DNA of 64,000 nt from Syntrophaceticus sp050949745 (GCA_050949745.1 JBMNGF010000020.1:1-64000); one strand, 5' to 3'. Shown: positions 42,982 through 51,927, counted from the first letter of the stretch. The notes: a model not told the origin generated them from the letters alone. A program made the numbers and translations.

Positions 42982-44007
42982 ATGCATGAGTTCGGACAGG
43001 GGGTTTTTAGATTGACTCGAGAAACTGTTCTGGAAGTAAAGGGGCTATCAACCCGTTTTTGCACAAAATATGGCGAGGTTCGTGCTGTGGATGGTGTGAG
43101 TTTTGAACTCGCACCCGGAGAGACACTTGGCCTGGTAGGAGAGAGCGGGTGTGGCAAAACTGTGACTGCCCTTTCCTTGGTTGGTCTGATCGATCCGCCA
43201 GGAGAGATCTATTCAGGTGAGGTTGTACTGGATGGGCAGAACCTGCTGGAACTGAACAGAAAACAGCTGCGGAAGATCCGCGGCAAAGAGATCGGTTATG
43301 TTTTTCAGGACCCCTTGTCATCTCTGAACCCGGTGCTCTCCATTGGCACCCAGCTTACGGAAACTATTATGGCACATGAGAAGGCAACCAAGGAAAGCGC
43401 CCGACAGCGGGCGGTGGATCTATTGGGCCGGGTGGGTCTTCCTGATCCGGAAAAGCTTCTAGGCCGTTATCCATTCCAGCTTTCCGGAGGGATGCGCCAG
43501 AGGGTGATGATTGCCATGGCTCTGTCACTCCATCCCCGCATTCTGATCGCAGATGAGCCTACAACTGCTCTTGATGTTACCGTTCAAGCTCAGATCCTGG
43601 CAGAGCTGAGGAGGCTGAAGAGGGAGTTTGGCACTGCCATAATTCTCATCACACATGATCTGGGTGTAGTAGCTGAACTGGCAGACAAGGTTGCTGTCAT
43701 GTATGCGGGTTCGATAGTGGAGATGGGTATCATCTCAGATATATTTGAAAGGCCTGGCCACCCCTATACCCGGGCCTTGCTGAAGTCGGTACCTCGTCTT
43801 TCCCAGAGCAGCGACTTTTTGGAACCGGTAAAGGGGCAACCGCCTAGCTTGCTTAATCTTCCTGGCTGTTGTCCATTTCTACCCCGCTGTCCGCAAGCAA
43901 AGTCTGTATGTGGCGAAGGAAAACCGCAACTGCAGGTCTTAGATCATCACCACCTGGTGGCCTGTTATTGTGCCGGAGCGGAGCGACAGGAGGTCATTAT
44001 TGCATGA
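42982..44007 (+). CDS. NikD/OppD-type ABC transporter ATPase
   Basis: 341 residues from ATG 42982, or about 331 from TTG 43012 which has the better ribosome binding site (CAGGGGG). Walker A is GESGCGKTVT, signature LSGGMRQRV, Walker B ILIADEPTTALDV and H-loop LITHDLG. The C-terminal oligopeptide-transporter extension holds the cysteine cluster C-x5-C-x6-C (CCPFLPRCPQAKSVC), which binds an Fe-S cluster in OppD/DppD. ATGA overlap couples it to the next ATPase. Confidence 0.9.
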   Translation: MHEFGQGVFRLTRETVLEVKGLSTRFCTKYGEVRAVDGVSFELAPGETLGLVGESGCGKTVTALSLVGLIDPPGEIYSGEVVLDGQNLLELNRKQLRKIRGKEIGYVFQDPLSSLNPVLSIGTQLTETIMAHEKATKESARQRAVDLLGRVGLPDPEKLLGRYPFQLSGGMRQRVMIAMALSLHPRILIADEPTTALDVTVQAQILAELRRLKREFGTAIILITHDLGVVAELADKVAVMYAGSIVEMGIISDIFERPGHPYTRALLKSVPRLSQSSDFLEPVKGQPPSLLNLPGCCPFLPRCPQAKSVCGEGKPQLQVLDHHHLVACYCAGAERQEVIIA

Positions 44008-44975
44008 CACTGCTGCAAACAGAGGGCTTGGTTAAATACTATAGAGCCGGAGGCAGTTTGTTCAGGGGTTCTTCAAAAGTGCATGCTGTGGACGGAGTCG
44101 CCATCAGTATTAAAGGGGGAGAAACCCTGGGGTTGGTCGGAGAGAGTGGCTGCGGCAAGAGCACCCTGGGGAGACTGCTGGCCAGGCTGGAGGACCCCGA
44201 TAGGGGGAAGATTATTTTTGATGGACGAGAGATTACCAATTGTACCGGAGAAGAACAACGCCTCTTGAGGAGCAGGATTCAGTTCATCTTCCAAGATTCC
44301 TACTCTTCTCTGGATCCCCGTCAGACGGTTAGGGGAATCATCACGGAACCCCTGGCCAATTTTGCTGTGGGCGACCGGCAAAAGCGGCAAGAGATGGCAG
44401 AAGAGCTCCTGGAGATAGTGGGATTAGAGCCAACACATATCTCACGCTACCCCCACGAATTCAGCGGCGGTCAGCGCCAGCGCATCAATATCGCCCGTGC
44501 CCTCTCTCTGACTCCGGAGTTGATCATCTGTGACGAACCGGTCTCCAGCCTTGATGTCTCCATTAGAGCCCAGATCTTGAACCTGCTCAAGAAACTAAAA
44601 GAAGATTTTGGACTTGCTTATTTATTTATCTCTCATGATCTGGCTGCAGTGAGCTACATGGCTGATCGGATTGCGGTGATGTATTTGGGCAAGATAGTGG
44701 AGGTGCTGGATGCGGTTGATTTTGCCAATCGTTCCTGTCATCCTTACTCTGGTGCGCTACTGGCCGCGGTTCCCGTTCCTGATGTCCGTAAGAGGGATTT
44801 TGAGCGGGAGATTCTCTATGGAGAGCCGCCTAATGCAGTGAATCCTCCAGCTGGCTGTCGCTTTCATCCCCGCTGTCGGCGGGCCGAGAAGATCTGCTGT
44901 CAGGATGAACCGCAATTGAGGGAGGTGGAAGATGGACATTTTGTAGCCTGTCATCTGGTGGGTGAGTTTAACTGA
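44004..44975 (+). CDS. NikE/OppF-type ABC transporter ATPase
   Basis: 323 residues from ATG 44004, with ACAGGAGG upstream. Walker A is GESGCGKSTL, signature FSGGQRQRINIARAL, Walker B LIICDEPVSSLDVS, H-loop FISHDLA, and the C-terminal oligopeptide extension with PPAGCRFHPRCRRAEKIC. Complements the OppD-type ATPase to give the heterodimeric motor. Confidence 0.9.
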   Translation: MTLLQTEGLVKYYRAGGSLFRGSSKVHAVDGVAISIKGGETLGLVGESGCGKSTLGRLLARLEDPDRGKIIFDGREITNCTGEEQRLLRSRIQFIFQDSYSSLDPRQTVRGIITEPLANFAVGDRQKRQEMAEELLEIVGLEPTHISRYPHEFSGGQRQRINIARALSLTPELIICDEPVSSLDVSIRAQILNLLKKLKEDFGLAYLFISHDLAAVSYMADRIAVMYLGKIVEVLDAVDFANRSCHPYSGALLAAVPVPDVRKRDFEREILYGEPPNAVNPPAGCRFHPRCRRAEKICCQDEPQLREVEDGHFVACHLVGEFN

Positions 44976-45025
44976 TGTTAGGGTTGTTAGGGCTTTTGTA
45001 AATAAGAACGAGGGAGGGGATTTGA

Positions 45026-46576
45026 ATGAGGGGCAAAAAAGTTGTCGTTTTATTGGCCGTCACTGCCTTGTTAGTGATGATGGCTGTAGGATGTGGTAAT
45101 GAGGCATCCAAGTCTTCACAAGAGGAAGTAAAACCGCTTACTGTTGGGTGGTCTCAATGGCACAGCAACCTTGACCCTAATGATGGGTATAATGGGTGGT
45201 ATACAATGGAATATGGCATGGGGGAAACGTTAGTCAAAACAAGTGAAGGGATGAATCTCGAGCCCTGGCTTGCCGAATCCTGGGAAAGTGTCGATGATAG
45301 TACATGGAAGATTAAGATCAGGGATCATGTTAAGTTCCACAATGGGAAAAAAGTCGATGGGGCAGCTGTCAAGACATCACTGGAGCGCTCTATCAAGATG
45401 AATGCGCGAGCGCCGGGTCTTTTGGATATCGCCTCTATAGAGGCTGAGGGAAACGAGATTATTGTTAAAAACAACAACCCAAATCCATCCTTTATGTCAT
45501 CTCTGGCTGATCCCTTTGCTACCATTGTCGATGCTGAAGCCGCTGAGAAACTGGGAGATAAATTCAAGGATGAGCCGGTTCTCACCGGGCCATTCAAATT
45601 GAAGGAACATGTGAAGGATGATCATGTGACAGTGGTCAGGAATGATGATTACTGGGGTGACAAACCGAAGCTGCAGGAAGTTAAATTTAAACACATTAAG
45701 GATGCCAACACCAGAATTATGGCACTGCAGTCAGGTGAGGTTCAGGTGGCTGATAAGATCCCTGCAGAGCAGATAGAAGTGCTGGAGAAAGATGAAAATA
45801 TTAAAGTTTTAAGCGAGTCTTCAGTGCGGCAGCATATGCTTATTTTTAATTTAATAAGGCCTGGTCTGGATGATATTTATGTGCGCAAAGCGATTAACAT
45901 GGCAGTTAATAGGGATGATCTTGCTGAAAAGGTCATGTCTGGTAGCGGTATTCCGGCTGTGGGTCCCTTTCCGGAGGTGCTTCCCTATGGGAGCGGGCTG
46001 AAAGGGTATGAGTACAATGTGGAAGCAGCGAAAAAACTCCTTGATGACGCAGGTTGGGCGCTGGGCAGTGACGGAATACGCCAGAAAGGTGATACGAAAC
46101 TTGAGTATAACTTCTTGTCTTATAGCAGCAGACCAGAACTTCCGGTGATCATGGAAGCGGTCCAGAGCCAATTAAAAGATATCGGGATCAAGATGGAGCT
46201 CAGTAATGTTGAAAGTGTCGAAGAAGTGATGGGGGGCGGAAATTTTGATGGAAGCATCTACAGCTTCAGCACCGCTCCTACCGGGGATCCCCAGTATATG
46301 TTGGAAACCATCTTTATGACCGGGGGCGATGGTAACTATGGGGCGTACAGCAGTGAGCAGCTAGATGCCTTGGGTAAAAGGCTGAAGTCTACCTTTGATC
46401 CTGAGGAAAGAACTGCAATAGCCAAAGAAGCGCAGCAGACACTTATTGATGATGCTGCCTTTGCCTTCCTTGTTCACCCGAAAATCATCACCGCGGTGCA
46501 TAAAGATGTGGAAGGATTGGTCATAACTCCCACAGAATACTACTTTTTGGACTCAAAGATTAGTTATCAAGGGTAA
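45026..46576 (+). CDS. Solute-binding lipoprotein of the Nik/Opp-type transporter (SBP_bac_5)
   Basis: 516 residues. A signal peptide with lipobox ends at C23 (MMAVGC). SBP_bac_5 signatures: YNGWYTMEYGMGETLV, LEPWLAESWE, WKIKIRDHVKFHNG, FKLKEHVKDDHVTVVRNDDYWG, and AINMAVNRDDLAEKV. This cluster-5 family binds nickel complexes, opines or peptides. Its place 50 bases after the NikE-type gene and before metal-related genes suggests a metal complex, but no ligand residue can be identified by eye. GAGGGAGGGG precedes the ATG. Confidence 0.9.
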   Translation: MRGKKVVVLLAVTALLVMMAVGCGNEASKSSQEEVKPLTVGWSQWHSNLDPNDGYNGWYTMEYGMGETLVKTSEGMNLEPWLAESWESVDDSTWKIKIRDHVKFHNGKKVDGAAVKTSLERSIKMNARAPGLLDIASIEAEGNEIIVKNNNPNPSFMSSLADPFATIVDAEAAEKLGDKFKDEPVLTGPFKLKEHVKDDHVTVVRNDDYWGDKPKLQEVKFKHIKDANTRIMALQSGEVQVADKIPAEQIEVLEKDENIKVLSESSVRQHMLIFNLIRPGLDDIYVRKAINMAVNRDDLAEKVMSGSGIPAVGPFPEVLPYGSGLKGYEYNVEAAKKLLDDAGWALGSDGIRQKGDTKLEYNFLSYSSRPELPVIMEAVQSQLKDIGIKMELSNVESVEEVMGGGNFDGSIYSFSTAPTGDPQYMLETIFMTGGDGNYGAYSSEQLDALGKRLKSTFDPEERTAIAKEAQQTLIDDAAFAFLVHPKIITAVHKDVEGLVITPTEYYFLDSKISYQG

Positions 46577-46762
46577 GCTAGGTAAAATAAAGGTAGGTTT
46601 TTTATCAGGTTAGATTTACGGTTATTCTTAGAGTTCTGGGTGAGGCCGCTTTCTTTAACTGCATTAATGCAGAATCAGATGATTGTAATGAAAAGGCAGG
46701 TTTTTTATCAACACTGTTGAATAATAGATTTGAGGAACGGATAATCGGAGTTATCCGTCAAT

Positions 46763-46814
46763 GGCCATGAAGGTCTTTTATCCCGTTAGAGCGGGGTTAG
46801 CTTCATGGTTTTTT
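46763..46814 (+). promoter_or_regulatory. Leader hairpin B (upstream of Gate-domain gene)
   Basis: CCATGAAG (46765-46772) pairs perfectly with CTTCATGG (46801-46808), followed by TTTTTT; a small inner stem CCCG/CGGG lies between. GGCC-ATGAA-GGTC at the 5' side can form its own mini hairpin. It matches hairpin C at 49340 in GAGCGGGG and in the flanks. Confidence 0.6.
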
Positions 46815-46832
46815 AGTTGGAGTGATGTTTAT

Positions 46833-47789
46833 ATGAGTGTGATTTCTAAGGCCATGCCTGTTCTCCTGGATCTTTGGTGGAGCGTCCTTCCCTTGATGTT
46901 TCTGGGATGCTTTCTGGGGAACCTTTTCCTGAAGACAACAGCATTGCGGCAGCTGGGAAAGGTGATGCGTCCTTTGGCGCGCTTTGGCAACCTGCCATCA
47001 GGGGCGGATACCTCTCTTACGCTCTGCCTGCTAAACAATGTTGCCGGGTACTCCATGCTGGCTGAACTAAAGAACAATAGCCTCGTAAGCATGGAAGAAG
47101 TAGTAGTTTCTTATTTAGCTTCTAATATCCCCAAGGGGTTGTTCTATACTGTCTTCTATATCGCGCCTGTGGTTTTAGGGGCTTTGGGGATGCGCCTGGG
47201 ATTGATTTATCTGTTGATTTATTTTGGTGTATTTGCCGTCGTTGGGCTGGTGGGGCTTTTGCTGGGGAGGCTGTTTCTTTCCCCTCAAAATGCGCAGGAT
47301 GTTGTAGGGCAGCTTTCTCAGCCAACTAGTGAGCCATGGTGGTATAAAATCATTGGTGCATTAAAAAGCTCACTTCCTACCTTCGGGCGTCTGATAGTGG
47401 TTTTTGTTCCTGTAACCTTTATTGTGATTACTCTGATGCAGACTGAGGTTGTTAAAGAGGGTCTTACTCTGGTGGATCCAGTTTTACGACAGTTAGGCCT
47501 GCCTGCTCCTGTACTGATCGTGATCACCACAGGCATGTTCAGTACTATCGCTGGTATCGGTACCCTGGGACCATTTTTACAGGCGGGCATCGTTACTCCG
47601 GTACAGGGTGTTGCTGCTCTGTTTTTTGCTTCGGCATTGCATTATTTTATCAGTTTCTGGAGTGAAGATATCCCCTTGAATGTCTCCATATTCGGTCCGC
47701 AGCTGGGGAGCAAAGTGAGTATAGTTAATTTGGTGGTTCTGGAGGGAGTGACCTTGTTGGTGTGGGGGGGTATTTTGTTTTTGTATTAA
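46833..47789 (+). CDS. Gate-domain (nucleoside recognition) membrane protein, possible metal permease
   Basis: 318 residues from ATG 46833, with GGAGTG 8 bases upstream; an ATG at 46761 lies inside the hairpin and is rejected. Eight or so hydrophobic segments; two Gate-type repeats are suggested by LLDLWWSVLPLMFLGCFLGN / SGADTSLTLCLLNNVAGYSMLAEL and PTFGRLIVVFVPVTFIVITL / GIGTLGPFLQAG. Gate domains also form the membrane part of FeoB. Neighbours are metal-related, so metal transport is a reasonable inference; nucleoside or spore-maturation transport is the alternative. Confidence 0.7.
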   Translation: MSVISKAMPVLLDLWWSVLPLMFLGCFLGNLFLKTTALRQLGKVMRPLARFGNLPSGADTSLTLCLLNNVAGYSMLAELKNNSLVSMEEVVVSYLASNIPKGLFYTVFYIAPVVLGALGMRLGLIYLLIYFGVFAVVGLVGLLLGRLFLSPQNAQDVVGQLSQPTSEPWWYKIIGALKSSLPTFGRLIVVFVPVTFIVITLMQTEVVKEGLTLVDPVLRQLGLPAPVLIVITTGMFSTIAGIGTLGPFLQAGIVTPVQGVAALFFASALHYFISFWSEDIPLNVSIFGPQLGSKVSIVNLVVLEGVTLLVWGGILFLY

Positions 47790-47884
47790 GCGTGGGGAAT
47801 ATGCCAATGTTCGTAAAATTGGGTATCTATGTTTATGATTCAGGGAGATAATATTAAATAATAACTTAAAAGGAGGATTCTAGA

Positions 47885-48637
47885 ATGGGAGCGGAACAGA
47901 ATGGGATCTGGCGTGATACTACTGACTTGATGGTCTATGGTCATGAGGGATGGCTGGAGCTAACGGGAAGCCACGGCCATGAAGGCAAAGATTTTGAGGT
48001 GCATTTCAAATACGGCCACAATCTGCGACCAGATGGGCTTACACGGAAGGAGGGACTCAAGGCTTGGTTAGCAAATCCTGACGGCGAAGTGAAAGAAATT
48101 AATCTTGCAGTCGGGGGGCTGGAGCATTATTCCTTAACCTTTCCCACCATTTCGGAGGGATTTTATCAAGTAGTTGCAGTCAATAACAGCAATTACGCAA
48201 TAAGTAAAGGGGGGAAGTATTTGCTGGGTACGCGCAGGGAATATCCGGATGCGGATAAATCCATTTCCTACAATCAGTATGCCCAGGTCTTTCTACCGGT
48301 AGGGCACGATTTGGAGGGCGTTCCACGGCCAGCAGGTATACCTTTGGAAATCGTCGCCCCATCGTGGAAGCCATGGCGAGCAGGGGATAAGATCAGTTTA
48401 CAGATAATATTCCGCGGTGAGCCATTGGATGGTGCGGCAATAGACATTGCCTACAACGGGCCGGCCGGCTACAGGCAGCGGCAAATAATGACAGACGCTG
48501 AAGGTCGAATCAACTTAACTGCCGATGACCCTGGATATTACCTTATTGTGGTGCGCCACCAGGTGCCAGAATCTGAAGTAGGAGTTTATGACGAAAAATC
48601 TTTCACTACAACTTTATGGTTTATGGTCACCAAATAG
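47885..48637 (+). CDS. DUF4198 protein (NikK/CbiK-like metal-transport component)
   Basis: 250 residues from ATG 47885 with AAGGAGG upstream. DUF4198 features: YGHEGWLELTGSHGHEGKDF, FKYGHNLRPDG, LPVGHDLEG, LEIVAPSWKPWRAGDKISLQI, and the C-terminal beta domain. Histidines in the first 60 residues (HEG, SHGHEG, YGHN) could bind metal. DUF4198 proteins are usually exported parts of Co/Ni uptake; this one has no signal peptide, which is odd. Start may be misplaced or the protein acts in the cytoplasm. Confidence 0.75.
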   Translation: MGAEQNGIWRDTTDLMVYGHEGWLELTGSHGHEGKDFEVHFKYGHNLRPDGLTRKEGLKAWLANPDGEVKEINLAVGGLEHYSLTFPTISEGFYQVVAVNNSNYAISKGGKYLLGTRREYPDADKSISYNQYAQVFLPVGHDLEGVPRPAGIPLEIVAPSWKPWRAGDKISLQIIFRGEPLDGAAIDIAYNGPAGYRQRQIMTDAEGRINLTADDPGYYLIVVRHQVPESEVGVYDEKSFTTTLWFMVTK

Positions 48638-48660
48638 AATAATGTCGGGAGGAGCTAGCT

Positions 48661-49161
48661 TTGAAAATCAGTATTATTTATTTCAGCGCTACGGGAAATA
48701 CAAAAACTGTTGCCAAATGGATACAGGCAGGTGCTGAAAGTGTTGCAGATACAGAAGTTCGTTTGATGAACATTGCGGAGGAAGCCAATATCGACGTTGA
48801 ATTTGTCAATGCTAGTGCCGCCATTATTTTTGGAACACCAACCTATGTAGGCAATATGTGTTGGCAGCTCAAGCAGTTTTTTGATACCAACTGGGACTGT
48901 AAACTTGGTGGAAAAATAGGTGCCGCCTTTTCCACCGAAAACTGCCCGCACGGTGGTGGGGGCGAACTTGCCATTATGACAATTGTGAATCACATGCTGG
49001 TGAAGGGAATGCTGGCTTATTCCAGCGGTGCCGGTTGTGGCAGACCCTTTATCCATATTGGACCGACAGTGGTCAAGGGACAACATGACGATCGAAAGAA
49101 GATTTGCATAGTCTTTGGTGAGCGTATTGCAAACAAAGCGCATGAATTATTTTCGAAATAA
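48661..49161 (+). CDS. Flavodoxin-like FMN protein
   Basis: 166 residues from TTG 48661 with GGGAGGAG upstream. ISIIYFSATGNTKTVAKWI is the phosphate-binding loop of the flavodoxin/WrbA fold; FGTPTYVGNMCWQLKQFFD and GAAFSTENCPHGGGGELAI are the NAD(P)H-quinone-reductase-type second and third loops. It may be a reductase for a metal complex delivered by the neighbouring transporters (inference). It follows DUF4198 after 23 bases, so they are cotranscribed. Confidence 0.8.
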   Translation: MKISIIYFSATGNTKTVAKWIQAGAESVADTEVRLMNIAEEANIDVEFVNASAAIIFGTPTYVGNMCWQLKQFFDTNWDCKLGGKIGAAFSTENCPHGGGGELAIMTIVNHMLVKGMLAYSSGAGCGRPFIHIGPTVVKGQHDDRKKICIVFGERIANKAHELFSK

Positions 49162-49339
49162 CTCGAAGGAATCCGGGATTATCTGTTTGGATCAAAATTA
49201 AAATTTGCAGACCTCAGTATCCGTTCCCCCGACACCTGATGGCCCCATCTCTTTGGAAACTATTTTTCTTTTGCAGGAAAACGATGTAAGGTGTCGAATA
49301 AAACTAACTAGATGTAAATTTCATCATTTGATTAATAAA

Positions 49340-49394
49340 GACCATGAAGGTCTTCTTGCCTCAGATGGAGCGGGGAGATTCTTCGTGGTTTTTT
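49340..49394 (+). promoter_or_regulatory. Leader hairpin C (upstream of second solute-binding gene)
   Basis: CCATGAAG (49342-49349) pairs with CTTCGTGG (49381-49388, one G-T), followed by TTTTTT. GACC-ATGAA-GGTC is a perfect mini hairpin. GAGCGGGG is shared with hairpin B. The remaining bases of 49162-49511 hold nothing else that I recognise. Confidence 0.6.
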
Positions 49395-49511
49395 ATTTCA
49401 GAAAGGGGGAATTGCCAAGATAAAGTGAATCTCTGTGAAAATAAAGTGACAGCATGTTGATGCCGCTCAAACTTTTAAAAAATTTGAGATTATCATGAAG
49501 GAGGGAGTAAA

Positions 49512-51054
49512 GTGAGCTTCAAAAAGGTTGTTTTGGTGTTTTTGGTGATGCTGCTCTCTTGCGGACTTTTACTGGGCTGCGGCTCAGATGCGGAGCAGCA
49601 GTCTCAAGATGAAGATATTCCTCAGGAATTGGTGATCGGTATCGGCAGGGATTTTTATGATGGCCCTGAAAGCGGCAATTTTTTGCACCCCAGCACAGGG
49701 GTTTGGGAATCGCTTACCTACCCCGGTATAGACCTGGAACCAATGATGCAGTTGGCCACAAAGATTGACTCCGCTGATAACAATCAGGTCTGGACGGTTT
49801 TCCTGCGCCAGCAGGTTAAATTCCATGATGGTTCTCCTCTCAATGCAGAAGCGGTGGTCAAAAGCGTCATGCGTTTGAAGGACAACCCTGAACTGGATGA
49901 GTATAGCACATTTTTGACTCTGGATAAGGTAGAGGCGACAGATGATAATACTGTTAAATTCACCTTCAATCGCTCGCAACCGGGTTTTGCCGCTATGGTA
50001 GCCGGCAAGGGCTGTCCCATTTTCAGTATCAAGAGTTTCGACGAAGAGGGAAAAGTAACTCATCCCTATGGCACAGGCCCCTTCAAATTTGAGGATTACA
50101 AGAAGGATGAACAGCTTGTTATCACACGCAATGATAACTACTGGGGAGAAAAGGCTAAACTGGAGAAAGTTACATTCAAAACCGTACCAGATCCCTCCAC
50201 CCGTCTGGCGGCGCTGACCGCCGGTGAGATCGATGCTATTGTGGATGTGGGGGGCATTTTGCCGGAGCAGTCTTCCAGCATCAAAAAGGACGAGAACCTG
50301 GTTCTGCTCACCCAGCCGGTGACCACTTCCCATTATGTGGTTTTCAACAACAAAAAAGAGCCTTTTAATGATAAGGACCTGCGCCAGGCGGTCAGCTTGT
50401 CACTAGACCGCAAAGAATTAGTGGATAAGGTGATGAGCGGTTATGGCCAGCCTGCTGAGACCCTTTATACTCCGCTGGCCGAAAAATGGGTTACCAAGGG
50501 TCTATGGAAAACAGACAAAGCCAAGGCTAAGGAACTGGCAACCAAAGCAGAAGAGTCACAAAAGGTAGATTTAATAGTCAACGCTGCCCTGGCTAACAGA
50601 TGGCCATACAAATCTATTGCGGAAATACTGCAATCTGAGCTGAAAGAGCTTAACTCTTGATGTAGAGATAAAGACGGTCGAGGGTGCCGCCTGGGGTGAT
50701 ACCCTCAAGAATGGGGAGTATGATATGACCCTCTCTCCTTATACCCTGATGACCGGTGACCCTGATTTCTATTTTGGACAATGGATTGATTCCCAGGGTC
50801 AGATGAATATAGCGAGGGGTCTGGGCTACAATAACCCTGAGGCTGACCGACTAGTGGCCGAGGCCGCAACCGGAAAGAATGCGGCAGCTAGGCAGAAGGT
50901 GTACGGCGAACTGGATAAGCTGGTGGCTGAGGATGTGCCGGTTGCACCTATCTATAATGACGTTTGCATCTATGCCACTAAAAAGACAGTTAACGATTTG
51001 ACTATCGATCCCTTTTTCAAGCCCAGCCTGGAAAAGGCCTGGATCAGTAAGTAA
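49512..51054 (+). pseudogene. Second solute-binding lipoprotein gene (SBP_bac_5) with a 1-base frameshift
   Basis: GTG 49512 opens a frame of 382 codons with a signal peptide and lipobox ending at C23 (LLLGC), and SBP_bac_5 motifs FLRQQVKFHDGSPLNAEAV, FKFEDYKKDEQLVITRNDNYWGE and AVSLSLDRKELVDKVMSG. It is broken at about 50650; the remaining 130 residues are in the +1 frame: LTLDVEIKTVEGAAWGDTLKNGEYDMTL through FFKPSLEKAWISK to 51054. One extra base at the CTTAACTC run explains it. It is a paralogue of the intact protein at 45026. It may be a sequencing artefact or a true loss. Confidence 0.8.
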
Positions 51055-51086
51055 ATCAGCAAGCAAGGATGAGGTAGATAACCAGA

Positions 51087-51129
51087 TACCACGGAGGCTA
51101 TATCTTAATCTTAATCAGTCTCCGTGGTA
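51087..51129 (+). terminator. Long-stem hairpin after the frameshifted binding-protein gene
   Basis: TACCACGGAG (51087-51096) is an exact complement of CTCCGTGGTA (51120-51129), 33 bases after the stop, with a 23-base loop. There is no T run, so a terminator role is uncertain. Confidence 0.4.
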
Positions 51130-51174
51130 AAAGGTGCCAGGCACTGCTACAATGAGGCATCGCAACTTGCCGAG

Positions 51175-51475
51175 GAAAAGTGCCGGATATACTCGTTCCG
51201 GTGAGTTTCAGACACCGCTAAACAGTAAAAGCTGCGAACCCCTTAGGAAGGATACGCATCAAGAACCGCCTTATATATTCAACCCCTTTAAGTGACAGTA
51301 ACTTTGGTTTATTTTTTCTTTGTAGTCGCTAACAGTAATTGTTACTGCGTTCTCATCCACTGCAACAATCCTGCTGTTAGATATGGCTATGCGATGCGTA
51401 TACCTTCCAAGGTATTGGATAACAGCCTTAGGGCCAGAAAAGGTTCTTTTTGTAGGCGTACCAGTTCATGCTATA
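51175..51475 (-). pseudogene. IS91-family transposase remnant (C-terminal part)
   Basis: On the minus strand the text KRTFSGPKAVIQYLGRYTHR then IAISNSRIVAVDENAVTI is the Y2 (IS91/IS801) transposase region, followed in a broken frame by YIRRFLMRILPKGF. Stops and frame changes occur, so it is inactive. It lies about 100 bases from the second copy of the 202-bp repeat and marks past insertion here. Confidence 0.75.
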
Positions 51476-51583
51476 ACACCTGTCCAGTAACCTTTGAAAG
51501 TTCCATGGATAATGATATTGTTTGGGCTGGTAATAAGGAAAAAGTAATGATTGTTATATGCTCGGTTTGAACGCGTAATTTAC

Positions 51584-51785
51584 TTTGGGATATATGCAAG
51601 TTCTGTCAAAAAAGTTGCAATTAGTAGCAGGAATCTGCGTTTTTGTAGTGAATACTTATTAAATAGACATACTGCTTTCTGGGGGAGAATGTATTCGTGA
51701 AGGGTACCGTTCCAGGGTCGCCAGTGTGGATAAGTTTTATCAGCAAGTTGAAAATTTTTAGTTAGCTTACATAATTTCATATGAT
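51584..51785. repeat. 202-bp repeat, copy 2
   Basis: Same 202 bp as copy 1 with 5 differences, located 10.97 kb downstream in direct orientation. It ends 14 bases before hairpin D, as copy 1 ends 9 bases before hairpin A. Confidence 0.85.
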
Positions 51786-51797
51786 TATTAAAATTAC

Positions 51798-51842
51798 AGC
51801 CATGAAGGCTTTTCTATGAAGGAAAGTGTTGTGGCTTTTTTT
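51798..51842 (+). promoter_or_regulatory. Leader hairpin D (upstream of fecCD-cobN)
   Basis: AGCC-ATGAA-GGCT (51798-51810) can form a mini hairpin; GCCATGA pairs with TTGTGGC (51829-51835), an inner stem CTTTTC/GGAAAG closes over TATGAA, and TTTTTTT follows. It resembles hairpin A with compensatory differences and precedes the importer-chelatase operon by about 90 bases. Confidence 0.6.
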
Positions 51843-51927
51843 GTTTTTTTAAGGGGGCGGTTAAAATCTGATACTATTTTTTTGCTTCCATTGATTTCAA
51901 TTTAAAATCCTTTTTCGGGAGTAGATA

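Noticed and set aside
46761..46832. ATG 46761 as start of the Gate-domain gene
   Set aside because: It lies inside the 5' half of leader hairpin B and lacks a ribosome binding site; ATG 46833 has GGAGTG at good distance.
47970..47985. CCATGAAGG inside the DUF4198 gene as another hairpin copy
   Set aside because: It is coding text (HGHEGK) and has no TTCRTGG-T6 partner after it.
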